The translations under genes were made by a program, and so were the position numbers. From positions 1-61,226 of the forward strand of contig JASHQE010000212.1 in assembly GCA_030037705.1 (NCBI GenBank): a stretch of 61,226 nt of DNA, given 5' to 3'. How positions within the stretch are numbered: the first letter of the stretch is position 1; each line of letters starts with the position of its first letter. Origin of the DNA: Acidobacteriaceae bacterium (lineage in GTDB: Bacteria; Acidobacteriota; Terriglobia; Terriglobales; Acidobacteriaceae). The notes under the pieces are model-generated. The model saw nothing but the letters and a program-made list of their open reading frames with translations. It was not told the origin of the DNA and did not search any database. Below, piece after piece: positions 35,437-44,745 of this stretch.

Positions 35437-35469
35437 GCGGAGCAGGAGGGTTCTAACCTCCCGCTCCGC
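35437..35469 (+). terminator. Strong hairpin between exbB and exbD
   Basis: GCGGAGC-A-GGAGGGTT pairs with AACCTCC-C-GCTCCGC around CTA, with one mismatch and one bulge. AATTTGAATTT follows rather than a T-run, so it would be a leaky terminator or an mRNA-protecting structure. This would help to keep ExbB above ExbD, as in the pentamer-to-dimer complex. That role is inference. Confidence 0.5.
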
Positions 35470-35553
35470 AATTTGAATTTCGCGCAGGCCGCTTGATTAC
35501 GGGCAAGACCGGAACGGTTCCGGATCCAAATTCAGACACACGGAGCCCAGAAC

Positions 35554-35994
35554 ATGGGAATTGCAGTACGGAACGAAGGCGGCAAGGTCAACTCCAATAT
35601 CAACGTTACCCCGATGGTGGACGTGATGCTGGTGTTGCTTATTATTTTCATGGTCATCACCCCCATGCTCCAGAACAAGGTGCAGATCGACATGGCCAAG
35701 GTAGACAATGCGGTCGCCATGCCGGATGCCGACAAGGATGACGCGATTGTGGTCGCCGTTACCCGCGACGGCAGCATCTTTCTTGGACAAAACAGGGTGG
35801 ACCCCAGCGAGCTTGGCAGCATGGTGCGCGACAAACTGGCCGATAAGACAGACAAGACCATCTATGTCCGTGCGGATGCGCGTGCGCAGTACCGCACCGT
35901 GGAAGATGCGATTGACGATGTGCGTACGGCCGGCGTGGAAGAGGTGGGCCTGCTGACGCAGCGGCGTGAGAATAACCTGTCAGGCGGCGAATAG
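35554..35994 (+). CDS. exbD: ExbD/TolR biopolymer transport protein (first copy)
   Basis: A 146-residue single-pass protein with a short cytoplasmic N-terminus. INVTPMVDVMLVLLIIFMVI contains the proton-relay Asp of the family, and the periplasmic domain includes KTIYVRADARAQYRTVEDAI. It partners ExbB and touches TonB. A second exbD follows 51 bases later. Confidence 0.94.
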   Translation: MGIAVRNEGGKVNSNINVTPMVDVMLVLLIIFMVITPMLQNKVQIDMAKVDNAVAMPDADKDDAIVVAVTRDGSIFLGQNRVDPSELGSMVRDKLADKTDKTIYVRADARAQYRTVEDAIDDVRTAGVEEVGLLTQRRENNLSGGE

Positions 35995-36045
35995 CGCGAT
36001 TTGCGGCCTCTTTTGAACGAACAGACAGAACGAGGAGTTTAAGTC

Positions 36046-36480
36046 ATGGCATTTTCAATGGGCGGCAGCGGCAGCATGGCCGACATCAATGTCACGCCGA
36101 TGATCGACATTCTTCTGGTGTTGCTGATCATCTTCATGGTCATCGTGCCGGTTACACCCAGGGGCCTGGACGCCCTGGTTCCCCAACCTCCCAAGAATCC
36201 GCAGCAGCAGCAGCAGCCTAATGACCGCACCATCGTAGTTCAGGTTTTGTACCGGGCCGGTGCGGCTCCGGCCTACAAGATCAATGAGACCGATGTGAGC
36301 CACGCGGAGTTGCTGCAGAAGCTGACGGATATCTACGCCAACCGCGCGGAACGGGTTATGTTCGTCAAGGGCGACGACGACGTGAACTTCGCCTATATTG
36401 CGGATGTCATCGATATCGGCAAGGCCGCGAATGTGGATCACATCGGGTTGATGACGCCGAAGATCCAGGCCGGGCAGTAG
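36046..36480 (+). CDS. ExbD/TolR biopolymer transport protein (second copy)
   Basis: A 144-residue ExbD homologue. MADINVTPMIDILLVLLIIF holds the family Asp. A Pro/Gln-rich insert (PKNPQQQQQPND) follows the membrane helix, and the domain ends with AERVMFVKGDDDVNFAYIAD. The Gln-rich insert is absent from the first copy. Two different ExbD subunits after one ExbB are common in Terriglobia and allow mixed dimers. GAGGAG precedes the ATG by 8 bases. Confidence 0.93.
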   Translation: MAFSMGGSGSMADINVTPMIDILLVLLIIFMVIVPVTPRGLDALVPQPPKNPQQQQQPNDRTIVVQVLYRAGAAPAYKINETDVSHAELLQKLTDIYANRAERVMFVKGDDDVNFAYIADVIDIGKAANVDHIGLMTPKIQAGQ

Positions 36481-36654
36481 CCCGCTGTGCTTGGACCAAG
36501 TGGTCGGACCAATTTGATTGCTTGAGGACGTGGCCGGGCTGGTTAACTGGAGTAGAATTTTTTCACCCCGCGGTTTCAGCTGCTCTTGCCCGCAGTTCAA
36601 GACAAATGCAGGGCGTGGTCATGAAGCCTCTGCCTGAAGGAGAAGAAGATAGAC

Positions 36655-37491
36655 ATGAATCAACCCGCACGTTACTGGGCGCTCGCGGTTATCTCGGCCG
36701 GCATGGTGCTTGCCACCAGCGGGTGCAGCCAGCTCGAAGCTCGCGATCAATTGAACAAGGGAGTGGATGCATACAAGAACGCCCACTACGAGGAGGCGAT
36801 CGACCACTTCCAGAGAGCGACTCAGCTTGATCCCACGCTGCCGATGGCAAAGACTTATCTGGCGACGGCGCTTGCTCAGAACGTGGTGCCTGGACTCGAT
36901 ACTCCTGAGAACCTCAAGACGGCAAATCAGTCTATCGCGATCTTCAAAGAGGTTCTGGAGAGAGATCCGAACGACGTAAACAGCATGAAGCAGATTGCGG
37001 GCATCTACTTCAGCATCAAAGACCTCGATGATGCCAAGGAATGGCAGAAGAAGGTTCTCGCCGTCGATCCCAAAGATCCCGAGGCGGCCTATACGGTCGG
37101 GGTAATTGACTGGACCAAGGCTCATGAGAATGCGTTGAAGGCACTGCAGGAGGCCGGCCTGAACGACGATGGCAAGGGCAACCTGAAGGCTCCCAAAAAG
37201 GTGATGCAGCCGCTGGCGCAGGAGAACGGGCCATTGGTGGATGAGGGCCTGAAGTATCTCAACATGGCCGTGCAGAATCGCGCGAACTACGACGATGCGA
37301 TGGCCTACCTGAACCTGATTTACCGCCGCAAGGCCGATGTGGACTACGGCAACAATGCTGCAGTGACTGAAGATATGGCGATGGCCGACAAGTGGCGCAA
37401 CGACGCAATGGGCGCCCGCAAGGCCAACGAGGCGGCGAAGAATGCCGGGCCGGGCGGCATTACGATGGACTCCAATGGCAATCTGAAATAA
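36655..37491 (+). CDS. TPR lipoprotein linked to the Exb cluster
   Basis: A 278-residue lipoprotein with signal and lipobox ATSGC (Cys near residue 24). At least three tetratricopeptide repeats follow (AYKNAHYEEAIDHFQRATQL, TANQSIAIFKEVLERDPNDV, KDLDDAKEWQKKVLAVDPKD). It ends in a Gly/Asn-rich tail. The protein would be a periplasmic scaffold anchored to a membrane. It is the last gene of the exbB-exbD-exbD operon and is followed by a terminator. Confidence 0.88.
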   Translation: MNQPARYWALAVISAGMVLATSGCSQLEARDQLNKGVDAYKNAHYEEAIDHFQRATQLDPTLPMAKTYLATALAQNVVPGLDTPENLKTANQSIAIFKEVLERDPNDVNSMKQIAGIYFSIKDLDDAKEWQKKVLAVDPKDPEAAYTVGVIDWTKAHENALKALQEAGLNDDGKGNLKAPKKVMQPLAQENGPLVDEGLKYLNMAVQNRANYDDAMAYLNLIYRRKADVDYGNNAAVTEDMAMADKWRNDAMGARKANEAAKNAGPGGITMDSNGNLK

Positions 37492-37521
37492 ATGCTCTGC
37501 GACTGTATGGAACGAACTGCG

Positions 37522-37556
37522 CGGCCTCTGCCATCGGCGGGGGCCGTTTTCCTTTT
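37522..37556 (+). terminator. Intrinsic terminator after the TPR lipoprotein
   Basis: CGGCCTCTGCC pairs with GGCGGGGGCCG (two G-T wobbles) around ATC, followed by TTTTCCTTTT. It closes the exb operon and isolates the GH31 gene. Confidence 0.85.
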
Positions 37557-37603
37557 ATAGCGCTATTTTGGGGATTCCCTTTTCCTGTGCCGGGAGGTGG
37601 GCC

Positions 37604-39970
37604 TTGTTCCGGATGGTTTTGAGAGCTTCTGCGTGCGTCTTATTTTCCGCCTTGCCTGCTCTTTTTGTGCCTTGCGCAGCCGGGGCGCAGAACGAGCTTG
37701 TCACCGGCGAAGTTCCTCGTCCCTCCGCCATGCAGGCCGGGCAGACTCCCGTGGGTTTTTCCGCGAGCAACGATACGGAGGCGCTGGAAGTGACTGCCTG
37801 CAGTGACTCGGTGATCCATGTTGTCGCCCATCCGGCAGCGCAACTGGCTTCGAATGCGGCTCAGCCGTGGATGCTCGCTTCGGCTCAGTCTTGCCCCGGC
37901 GCCAGCTTCCAGTTTGCCCAGGCAGGGGATCGGGTCACGCTTACCACCGCAAGCCTGGCGGTTTCCCTGAACCTTCAAACCGGCAGCCTGGCTTTCAAAA
38001 CGCTCTCGGGCGACACGCTGACGCATGAGATCAATGACCTGCCGCGCACCTATTTTCCTTCCGATGCGGAAGGTGGTCTCTATCACGTAGAAGATCGTTT
38101 CGGCCCCGATGCAACCGAGGCGATTTACGGCTTGGGCCAGCACCAGAGCGGGCTGTTCAACTATCGCGGCAGCACGGTCGAACTCGGCCAGAGCAACACC
38201 GATATCGCGATTCCGCTCCTGGTTTCGAGCAAAGGTTATGCAATCCTCTGGAATACGGCTTCGTTCAGCTACGTCGATAATCGCTTTCCATTGAACCTGA
38301 ATTTCGAATCTCTGGCCGCGCCGCAGATTGATTACTACGTCCTCTATGGCCCCGGGATCGACCGCATCCTGCACGAGTACCGCTCGATGACGGGCCATGT
38401 GCCGCTTTTTCCCGAATGGGCTTACGGTTTTTGGCAATCGAAGGACCGTTACAAGACGCAAGACGAGATTCTCTCCATCGCGGGCGAATATCGCTCGCGT
38501 CATATCCCGATGGATGCCATCGTGCAGGATTGGTACTGGTGGAAGGAGGGCGGCAAAGGCGATCCGGTCTTCAACTCCGGCTATACGGATGTGCCTGCGG
38601 AGTTGAAGACCCTCCACGACGAGCACGTGCACGCGATGATTTCAGCGTGGGCCATGATGGATTCAACCTCAGAGAACTTTAAGCAGATGGTGGCGAACGG
38701 TTTTGAGGTTCCCGGCGCGCATGTCTACGATCCCACCAATCCGGCCGCAAGCGATTTTTTCTGGAGCCAGTTTGTAGGCAAATTGTTTGCGCAAGGCTGG
38801 GACGCCTTTTGGCTCGACAGCTCGGAGCCGGAGGAATACTGGCCGCACTCCGGCGACGCGATCCTGCGCTACAAGCAACTGCACATCGGCAGTGGGCTCG
38901 AATACACGAACATCTTTCCGTTCGCGCATACCGCCGAAATCCAGGAGCATTGGAAACAGGCGAATCCGGAGAAGCGCGTCTTCCTGCTCACGCGTTCGGC
39001 GTTTTTGGGCCAGCAGCGCAATGGCGCAGCGGTCTGGTCGGGAGACGTATACAGCACGTGGTGGGCGTTGCGGCATCAGGTACCCGCGGGACTGAACTTT
39101 GCGCTCTCCGGCTATCCCTACTGGACAACCGATATCGGCGGCTACCATCTGCCGTCTCCAGACGCAGCCAGCAAGCCTGAGTACCAGGAGCTTTATGCGC
39201 GCTGGTTTGAATATGGCGCATTCTGCCCGATCTTCCGCACCCATGGCCATCGCGATCACAACGAACTCTGGACGTACGGCCAGGTGTTTCCCGCATTGCT
39301 GGCCATCGACCGCCTGCGCTACCGGCTTCTGCCCTATATCTACTCTTTGGCGTGGAAGGTGACCAGCGAGGACTACACCATCCAGCGCCCGCTGGTGATG
39401 GACTTTCGCGAGGACCCGGCAACATGGGAGATCGGCGACGAGTTTCTTTTCGGCCCTGCGATTCTCGTGAGTCCGGTGCTCACGGAGCACGCTACTTCCC
39501 GGACGGTTTATTTGCCTTCCGGCGCAGAATGGTTTGACTTCTGGACCGGTGAGCGAGCGGACGGCGGCACAACGATCAATGCGGCTGCGCCGCTCGATCG
39601 CATTCCACTCGATATTCGCGCCGGCTCCATCCTGCCGCTCGGCCCGGTCATTGAATACGCGGGGCAAGCCAACGATCCCACCGAGCTGCGCGTGTATCCG
39701 GGCGCGAATGGCGATTTCAATCTTTACGAGGATCAGGGAGACAACGAGAGCTATGAGAAAGGCGCTCACGCGATCATCCCGATTCACTGGAATCATGCGA
39801 CGCGCACCCTTACTTTGGGCGCACGGCAGGGAAGCTATCCGGGCATGGCCGCAACCCATACGTTCAACGTGGTGATCGTCCGGGCCGGGCATGGAACGGG
39901 CGAAGAATCTACAGAAAATCCCGACCGCAAAATCGAGTACAGCGGCGGGAAGGTAGAGGCGCGGTTCTAG
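37604..39970 (+). CDS. Secreted glycoside hydrolase family 31 (alpha-xylosidase/alpha-glucosidase-like)
   Basis: A retaining alpha-glycosidase of about 788 residues with a Sec signal (LFSALPALFVPCAAGAQ). The N-terminal beta domain precedes a TIM barrel with IPMDAIVQDWYWW. The nucleophile motif is FWLDSSEPE (Asp near residue 405), the acid/base motif is WSGDVYSTW (Asp near 481), and FRTHGHRDHNELW follows. The C-terminal beta domains are typical. TTG 37604 is chosen because GGAGG lies 6 bases upstream; ATG 37613 is the alternative. Its TAG stop is formed at the edge of a MITE-like element. It probably degrades xyloglucan- or starch-derived sugars in the periplasm. Confidence 0.92.
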   Translation: MFRMVLRASACVLFSALPALFVPCAAGAQNELVTGEVPRPSAMQAGQTPVGFSASNDTEALEVTACSDSVIHVVAHPAAQLASNAAQPWMLASAQSCPGASFQFAQAGDRVTLTTASLAVSLNLQTGSLAFKTLSGDTLTHEINDLPRTYFPSDAEGGLYHVEDRFGPDATEAIYGLGQHQSGLFNYRGSTVELGQSNTDIAIPLLVSSKGYAILWNTASFSYVDNRFPLNLNFESLAAPQIDYYVLYGPGIDRILHEYRSMTGHVPLFPEWAYGFWQSKDRYKTQDEILSIAGEYRSRHIPMDAIVQDWYWWKEGGKGDPVFNSGYTDVPAELKTLHDEHVHAMISAWAMMDSTSENFKQMVANGFEVPGAHVYDPTNPAASDFFWSQFVGKLFAQGWDAFWLDSSEPEEYWPHSGDAILRYKQLHIGSGLEYTNIFPFAHTAEIQEHWKQANPEKRVFLLTRSAFLGQQRNGAAVWSGDVYSTWWALRHQVPAGLNFALSGYPYWTTDIGGYHLPSPDAASKPEYQELYARWFEYGAFCPIFRTHGHRDHNELWTYGQVFPALLAIDRLRYRLLPYIYSLAWKVTSEDYTIQRPLVMDFREDPATWEIGDEFLFGPAILVSPVLTEHATSRTVYLPSGAEWFDFWTGERADGGTTINAAAPLDRIPLDIRAGSILPLGPVIEYAGQANDPTELRVYPGANGDFNLYEDQGDNESYEKGAHAIIPIHWNHATRTLTLGARQGSYPGMAATHTFNVVIVRAGHGTGEESTENPDRKIEYSGGKVEARF

Positions 39971-40164
39971 GGCGTATCGACATATAGCCTGATAACCTAT
40001 AGGCAAAATGAGCAAGTTTTCCATTGAATGCGTGGAGCACGAAGCGAACCGCAGATGTTTCGACTCTGTTGGGAGCAAAGAACGCTCCCAACTTCGCTCA
40101 ACATGACAGTGCTTGATTTACTTTTCAGCAACTTAGAGTTGGTCTATATGTCGATACAGCCTAG
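39967..40164 (-). mobile_element. MITE-like element, copy 3 (198 bp, inserted at the GH31 stop codon)
   Basis: Left end CTAGGGCGTATCGACATATA; right end CTATATGTCGATACAGCCTA plus G. The interior is the reverse complement of copy 1, including the GTTGGGAGC/GCTCCCAAC hairpin. TA occurs at both borders. The left TA is the TA of the GH31 stop codon TAG; joining the outer flanks (TTC TA + G) would restore the same TAG, so the insertion did not change the protein. Confidence 0.8.
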
Positions 40165-40201
40165 GTCTCTGACCGTTTGATTTGGCGCCATCCTCGGGTG
40201 C

Positions 40202-40237
40202 CCCAGGTCTCGTCCGCCGCGGCGGACGAGACCTGGG
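40202..40237. repeat. Perfect 36-bp palindrome upstream of iolB
   Basis: Half-site CCCAGGTCTCGTCCGCCG is followed directly by its reverse complement with no loop. The centre is the 14-mer TCCGCCGCGGCGGA (40213-40226) that also sits inside the repeats at 18189, 18393 and 56914. AACCTGCGGTTG follows. It is 145 bases before the iolB start and 37 bases after the MITE-like element. Confidence 0.85.
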
Positions 40238-40252
40238 AAACCTGCGGTTGGG

Positions 40253-40307
40253 TTGACAGGAGTAGTCGCGCAGGTAGATGATTTTCCCTGCGGTGCACAC
40301 GTGTGCA
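40253..40307 (+). promoter_or_regulatory. Candidate promoter and operator of the inositol operon
   Basis: TTGACA at 40253-40258 with a poor -10 (TAGATG after 16 bases) is followed by the perfect 14-bp palindrome TGCACACGTGTGCA at 40294-40307. Ends TG...CA and a central CG fit a LacI-family operator, placed downstream of the promoter as expected for a repressor. The regulator gene is not in the window. Confidence 0.45.
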
Positions 40308-40381
40308 TGATCTTATGGTATGCAGCGCGTGCGATGGGGCTGCACTGCATCGGTTCGGCTCATCGGCCGAGGAGTTCATAT

Positions 40382-41200
40382 ATGAGCAACCTGCTCATTC
40401 GTCCGGAGGTCTTCCGCGATCGCATCGAAGACTTCGGCTTCGAGTACCTGTCGTTTGAGACGCGCAAGCTGCAGCCCGGCCAGAGATACAGCGGCAATAC
40501 CGCCGGGAGAGAGCTGGCAATCGTAGTCCTGGGCGGCGTGTGTTCGGTGACGAGCTCGCGCGGCGAGTGGCGGAACTTCGGCAAACGCGCGACGGTCTTC
40601 GATGGCATGCCGTATACGCTGTATCTTCCGATCAACACGGAGTTCACCGTAATCACCGAGTCGAGTTGCGATCTGGCCCTCTGCTATGCGAAGGCGGAGG
40701 TTGAGTTTCCCGCGCAGCTCGTTACGCCGGAACAAGCCGGCATCGAGATTCGCGGCGGCGGCAATGCCACGCGCCAGATTCATGACATGCTGCCGCCCTC
40801 CTTTCCCGCGCACCGGCTCATCGTCGTCGAAGTCTTCACGCCCTCCGGTAACTGGTCGAGCTTTCCCCCTCATAAGCACGATGTACACAATCCTCCCGGT
40901 GAAGTCGATCTCGAAGAGATCTATTACTACCGGATCGAGCGCCCGGAAGGCTTCGCTGTGCAAAAGGTCTACACCGCCGACCGCCGCATCGACGAGACGC
41001 TGACCGTGCGCGACGGCGAACTGGTGCTGATCCCTGAGGGGTATCATCCCGTGGCGGCTGCGCACGGATACAACGTGTATTATTTGAACGCGCTCGCCGG
41101 TTCGGCGCGCTCCCTCGCCGCGTCCGACGATCCGCAGTACGCCTGGGTGCGCGGCGCGTGGAGCGAGAAGGATCCGCGCCTGCCTATGATTCACAGGTAA
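40382..41200 (+). CDS. iolB: 5-deoxy-glucuronate isomerase
   Basis: A 272-residue double-cupin isomerase that converts 5-deoxy-D-glucuronate to 2-deoxy-5-keto-D-gluconate in myo-inositol breakdown. Recognisable parts are YLSFETRKLQPGQRYSGNTA, the metal-binding cupin stretch FPPHKHDVHNPPGEVDLEEI (His and Glu ligands) and EGYHPVAAAHGYNVYYLNAL. ATG 40382 follows GAGGAG by 6 bases; the upstream extension to 40253 is not conserved. It is the first gene of the iol operon, 66 bases before iolD. Confidence 0.93.
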   Translation: MSNLLIRPEVFRDRIEDFGFEYLSFETRKLQPGQRYSGNTAGRELAIVVLGGVCSVTSSRGEWRNFGKRATVFDGMPYTLYLPINTEFTVITESSCDLALCYAKAEVEFPAQLVTPEQAGIEIRGGGNATRQIHDMLPPSFPAHRLIVVEVFTPSGNWSSFPPHKHDVHNPPGEVDLEEIYYYRIERPEGFAVQKVYTADRRIDETLTVRDGELVLIPEGYHPVAAAHGYNVYYLNALAGSARSLAASDDPQYAWVRGAWSEKDPRLPMIHR

Positions 41201-41266
41201 GTTTTGCAGCCCGCGCTTGCGTGACCTCAATCGAACGAAGCACAGCAGGCCAGAGGTGAACCAACG

Positions 41267-43144
41267 ATGAAGACACGCCGCATGACCATGGCGCAGGCGC
41301 TGATCGCCTTCCTGAAAAACCAATATGTGGAGCGCGACGGCAGAGAGCACAGGTTTTTCGCCGGTGTGCTCGGCATCTTTGGTCACGGCAACGTCGCCGG
41401 CATCGGCCAGGCCCTGCAGCAGAATCCTGATCTGCCTTTCATTCTGGTGCGTAATGAACAGGCCGGTGTGCACATAGCGACCGGCTACGCAAAGGCGGGC
41501 AATCGGCTGCGCGCCTTTGCATGTACTTCGTCCATCGGTCCCGGCGCCACGAATATGATCACCGGCGCGGCGCTCGCCACCATCAACCGATTGCCGGTGC
41601 TGCTGCTGCCGGGGGACATCTTCGCGCGCCGCAACGTCGCGCCCGTGTTGCAGCAGCTCGAATCGCCTTCTTCCCAAGACATCGGCGTGAACGATTGCTT
41701 CAAACCCGTTTCGCGCTACTGGGATCGCATCTATCGTCCCGAGCAGCTCATCACCGCTCTGCCGGAAGCCATGCGGGTGCTCACGTCTCCCTCCGATTGC
41801 GGCGCCGTCACGCTGGCCCTCCCGCAGGATGTGCAGACCGAAGCCTTCGATTATCCCGAAGAGCTTTTTAAGAAGCGTATCTGGCTTATCCGCCGGCCTA
41901 TGCCGGATGCGATTTCTTTCGCGCGGGCGGCTGTGTCTATTCGCGCGGCGCGCAAGCCGCTTCTCATCGCCGGCGGCGGCGCGCTGATGAGCGAGGCCTC
42001 AGAGGTGCTTAGCGCCTTTGCCGCGAAGACCGGCATCCCCGTCGCGGAAACGCAGGCCGGCAAAGGCTCGCTCGCTTGGGATCACCCACAGTGCATGGGC
42101 GCGATCGGCGCTACAGGCACTTTAGCCGCCAACCGCCTGGCGAACGAAGCCGATCTCATCATCGGAGTGGGCACGCGCTATTCCGATTTCACCTCGGCCT
42201 CCATGACCGCCTTCCAGAATCCGCAGGTCCGCTTTGTCAACATCAACACCGCGGAGTTCGATGCCTACAAAGCCGGTGCGGTTCCGCTCGTCGCCGATGC
42301 GCGTGTGGCTTTGGAGCACCTGCACGCCGCGCTTGAACAATATCGCGTGCCGAACGAATACGCGACGCTCGTGGCCGATCTCAAAACGAAATGGGAGGCT
42401 GAGGTCGATCGCCTCTATCACCTCAATTATCGAGATCCTGACTACAAGGGAAAACCCGCGCAGAGCGAGGTGATCGGCGCGATGTGGGAGGCCTCGGGGC
42501 CGCGCGATATCTTGGTTTCCGCTGCCGGCAGTCATCCCGGCGATCTGCACAAACTATGGCGCACGCGCACACCGAACGGCTATCACATGGAATACGGCTA
42601 CTCCTGCATGGGATACGAAATTCCCGGCGCGCTCGGCGTGAAGCTGGCCGATCCCTCGCGCGAGGTGTTCGTCTTTCTCGGCGACGGCACCTATCTGATG
42701 ATGCCCACTGAAATTGTGACCTCCGTGCAGGAGGGGATTAAGATCATCATCGTGCTGGTAGATAATCACGGTTTCGCCAGTATCGGCAGCCTGAGCCGTT
42801 CGCTCGGCCAGTCTGGATTCGGCACGCGTTACCGGATGCGCAGTACGGACTCCGGCCAACTGGACGGCGAGATGCTGGCGGTTGACTTTGTAGCCAATGC
42901 GCGCAGCCTGGGCGCGCGCGCAGCGAAAGCCGCAACCATCGCGGAGCTGAAGCAGGCGCTTGCAGAGGCCAAGTCCGCCGACCGCACCACGGTCATCGTA
43001 ATTGAGACGGATCCTGCCGTCGCTGTGCCCGGGTACGAATCCTGGTGGGACGTTGCCGTAGCCGAAGTTTCTGAGATGGAGGGTGTGCGCGAGGCGCGAG
43101 CGCGCTATGAAGAGGCGCGCAAGCGCGAACGCTATCACCTGTGA
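41267..43144 (+). CDS. iolD: 3D-(3,5/4)-trihydroxycyclohexane-1,2-dione acylhydrolase
   Basis: A 625-residue TPP enzyme that opens the inositol-derived ring to 5-deoxy-D-glucuronate. The N-terminal PYR domain has [18 protein letters not shown] and the catalytic Glu region ([17 protein letters not shown]), then SIGPGATNM. The central domain contains [12 protein letters not shown]. The C-terminal PP domain has [20 protein letters not shown] and [19 protein letters not shown]. The length is normal. It is followed after 14 bases by iolA. Confidence 0.95.
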   Translation: MKTRRMTMAQALIAFLKNQYVERDGREHRFFAGVLGIFGHGNVAGIGQALQQNPDLPFILVRNEQAGVHIATGYAKAGNRLRAFACTSSIGPGATNMITGAALATINRLPVLLLPGDIFARRNVAPVLQQLESPSSQDIGVNDCFKPVSRYWDRIYRPEQLITALPEAMRVLTSPSDCGAVTLALPQDVQTEAFDYPEELFKKRIWLIRRPMPDAISFARAAVSIRAARKPLLIAGGGALMSEASEVLSAFAAKTGIPVAETQAGKGSLAWDHPQCMGAIGATGTLAANRLANEADLIIGVGTRYSDFTSASMTAFQNPQVRFVNINTAEFDAYKAGAVPLVADARVALEHLHAALEQYRVPNEYATLVADLKTKWEAEVDRLYHLNYRDPDYKGKPAQSEVIGAMWEASGPRDILVSAAGSHPGDLHKLWRTRTPNGYHMEYGYSCMGYEIPGALGVKLADPSREVFVFLGDGTYLMMPTEIVTSVQEGIKIIIVLVDNHGFASIGSLSRSLGQSGFGTRYRMRSTDSGQLDGEMLAVDFVANARSLGARAAKAATIAELKQALAEAKSADRTTVIVIETDPAVAVPGYESWWDVAVAEVSEMEGVREARARYEEARKRERYHL

Positions 43145-43158
43145 GGAGGAATCGAATC

Positions 43159-44631
43159 ATGACCGAACGTTTGCACAACTTCATTGACGGTGATTGGCGT
43201 GCCTCCACGGCCGATCACGCGCTCAATGTGATCAACCCCGCCTCCGCTGAGGTGCTGGCGGAGGTCCCGCTTTCTCCCGCTGCGGACGTGCATCAGGCGG
43301 TCGAGATCGCGGAATGCGCCTTCATCGGATGGCGGCGCACGCCCGTCGTCGACCGCGTTCAGCCGCTCTTTAAGCTCAAAGCACTGCTCGAGCAGCATCG
43401 TGACGATCTCTCACTTTCGATCACGAATGAATGCGGCAAAACGCTGGCCGAAAGCAAAGGCGAGATGCAGCGCGCGATTGAAAATGTCGAGACCGCCTGC
43501 GGCATGCCTACGATGATGCAGGGCACGAACTGTGAAGACATTGCGAGCGGCATCGATGAGCATATGATCCGCCAGCCGCTCGGCGTCGTTGCCGCCATTA
43601 CGCCGTTTAACTTTCCCGGCATGATCCCGTTCTGGTTTATGCCGTATGCGGTTGCTGCCGGCAATTGCTTCCTGCTCAAGCCCTCGGAACGCGTGCCCAT
43701 CACCTCGCAAAAGGTCTTTCATCTGATTCAGCAGGCAGGTTTCCCGCCAGGCGTGATTCAGCTCGTGAACGGAGGACGCGACGCCGTGAATGCCATCCTC
43801 GATCATCCCGGCATTCGCGCTATCAGCTTTGTGGGTTCCACCGCGACGGCGAGGTACGTCTACAGCCGCGCGGCGGCCAGCGGCAAGCGCGCGCAGTGTC
43901 AGGGTGGCGCCAAGAATCCCGTGGTGGTCATGCCGGACGCGGATATGGAGATGACCACGCGCATTCTCGCTGATTCGGCCTTCGGCTGCGCCGGCCAGCG
44001 CTGCCTCGCAGCCTCAGTGGCTATCAGTGTGGGCGGCGCGCGCCCCAGTTTCACGGAGCAGATCGTTGCCACGGCGACCAAGCGCAAGGTGGGTTATGGC
44101 GCTGCGCCGGGCATCGAGATGGGACCGGTGATCTCAGCCGAAAGCAAGGCGCGTATCGAAGGATTGATCGCCAAAGGCGAACACGAGGGCGCGCGTGTGC
44201 TTGTCGATGGCCGCAGCCGCAAGATCTCCGGCTATGAAGATGGATACTTCGTTCTGCCCACCGTGCTCGACGATGTTCCTCCCGATGCGGAGACCGCGCG
44301 CACCGAAATCTTCGGCCCGGTGCTCAGCCTGATGCACGCGCAGACCATCGAAGAGGCCATCGCTCTCGTGAATGGCCGCAGCTACGGCAATATGGCGTGT
44401 ATCTTCACTACGGATGGCGCGAACGCCCGCCGCTTCCGCTATGAGGTGAACGCGGGCAATGTGGGCATCAACGTAGGCGTGGCCGCGCCGATGTCGACAT
44501 TCCCCTTCAGCGGCTGGGGCGAAAGCTTCTTCGGCGATCTGCATGCGCAGGCGCATCACGCGGTGGAGTTCTACACGCAGACGAAGGTCGTGGTCGAACG
44601 CTGGCCCAAAGAATGGAGCCGGAAGTTCTAA
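43159..44631 (+). CDS. iolA: CoA-acylating malonate-/methylmalonate-semialdehyde dehydrogenase
   Basis: A 490-residue ALDH that turns malonate semialdehyde into acetyl-CoA, the last step of inositol use. It has HNFIDGDWR at the start, the MMSA-type [40 protein letters not shown] and the catalytic Cys in [12 protein letters not shown] (Cys near residue 282). The ending [20 protein letters not shown] is typical of MMSDH. ATG 43159 follows GAGGAGG by 8 bases. An inverted repeat separates it from iolE. Confidence 0.94.
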   Translation: MTERLHNFIDGDWRASTADHALNVINPASAEVLAEVPLSPAADVHQAVEIAECAFIGWRRTPVVDRVQPLFKLKALLEQHRDDLSLSITNECGKTLAESKGEMQRAIENVETACGMPTMMQGTNCEDIASGIDEHMIRQPLGVVAAITPFNFPGMIPFWFMPYAVAAGNCFLLKPSERVPITSQKVFHLIQQAGFPPGVIQLVNGGRDAVNAILDHPGIRAISFVGSTATARYVYSRAAASGKRAQCQGGAKNPVVVMPDADMEMTTRILADSAFGCAGQRCLAASVAISVGGARPSFTEQIVATATKRKVGYGAAPGIEMGPVISAESKARIEGLIAKGEHEGARVLVDGRSRKISGYEDGYFVLPTVLDDVPPDAETARTEIFGPVLSLMHAQTIEEAIALVNGRSYGNMACIFTTDGANARRFRYEVNAGNVGINVGVAAPMSTFPFSGWGESFFGDLHAQAHHAVEFYTQTKVVVERWPKEWSRKF

Positions 44632-44639
44632 AAGCAGCC

Positions 44640-44727
44640 TCTAGCTTTTAGCTGTCAGCGCGTTCATGCGCCAAATGAAAGTTGCGGATCTCATCAGCGG
44701 CACGGTTGAGCTAGAAGCTAAAGGCTT
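44640..44727. repeat. AGCTTTTAGCT-type inverted repeat, copy 2
   Basis: The left arm CTCTAGCTTTTAGCTGTCAG and right arm GAGCTAGAAGCTAAAGGC are partly complementary around about 50 bases. It is related to the repeat between secD and secF. It lies between iolA and iolE within the operon, so it would be an mRNA hairpin; there is no T-run. Confidence 0.65.
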
Positions 44728-44745
44728 GGGATTTGTGGGAGAGGG

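Noticed and set aside
38669..40078. 469-residue minus-strand frame opposite the GH31 gene
   Set aside because: Begins inside the MITE-like element and has shadow composition; the GH31 catalytic motifs are on the plus strand.
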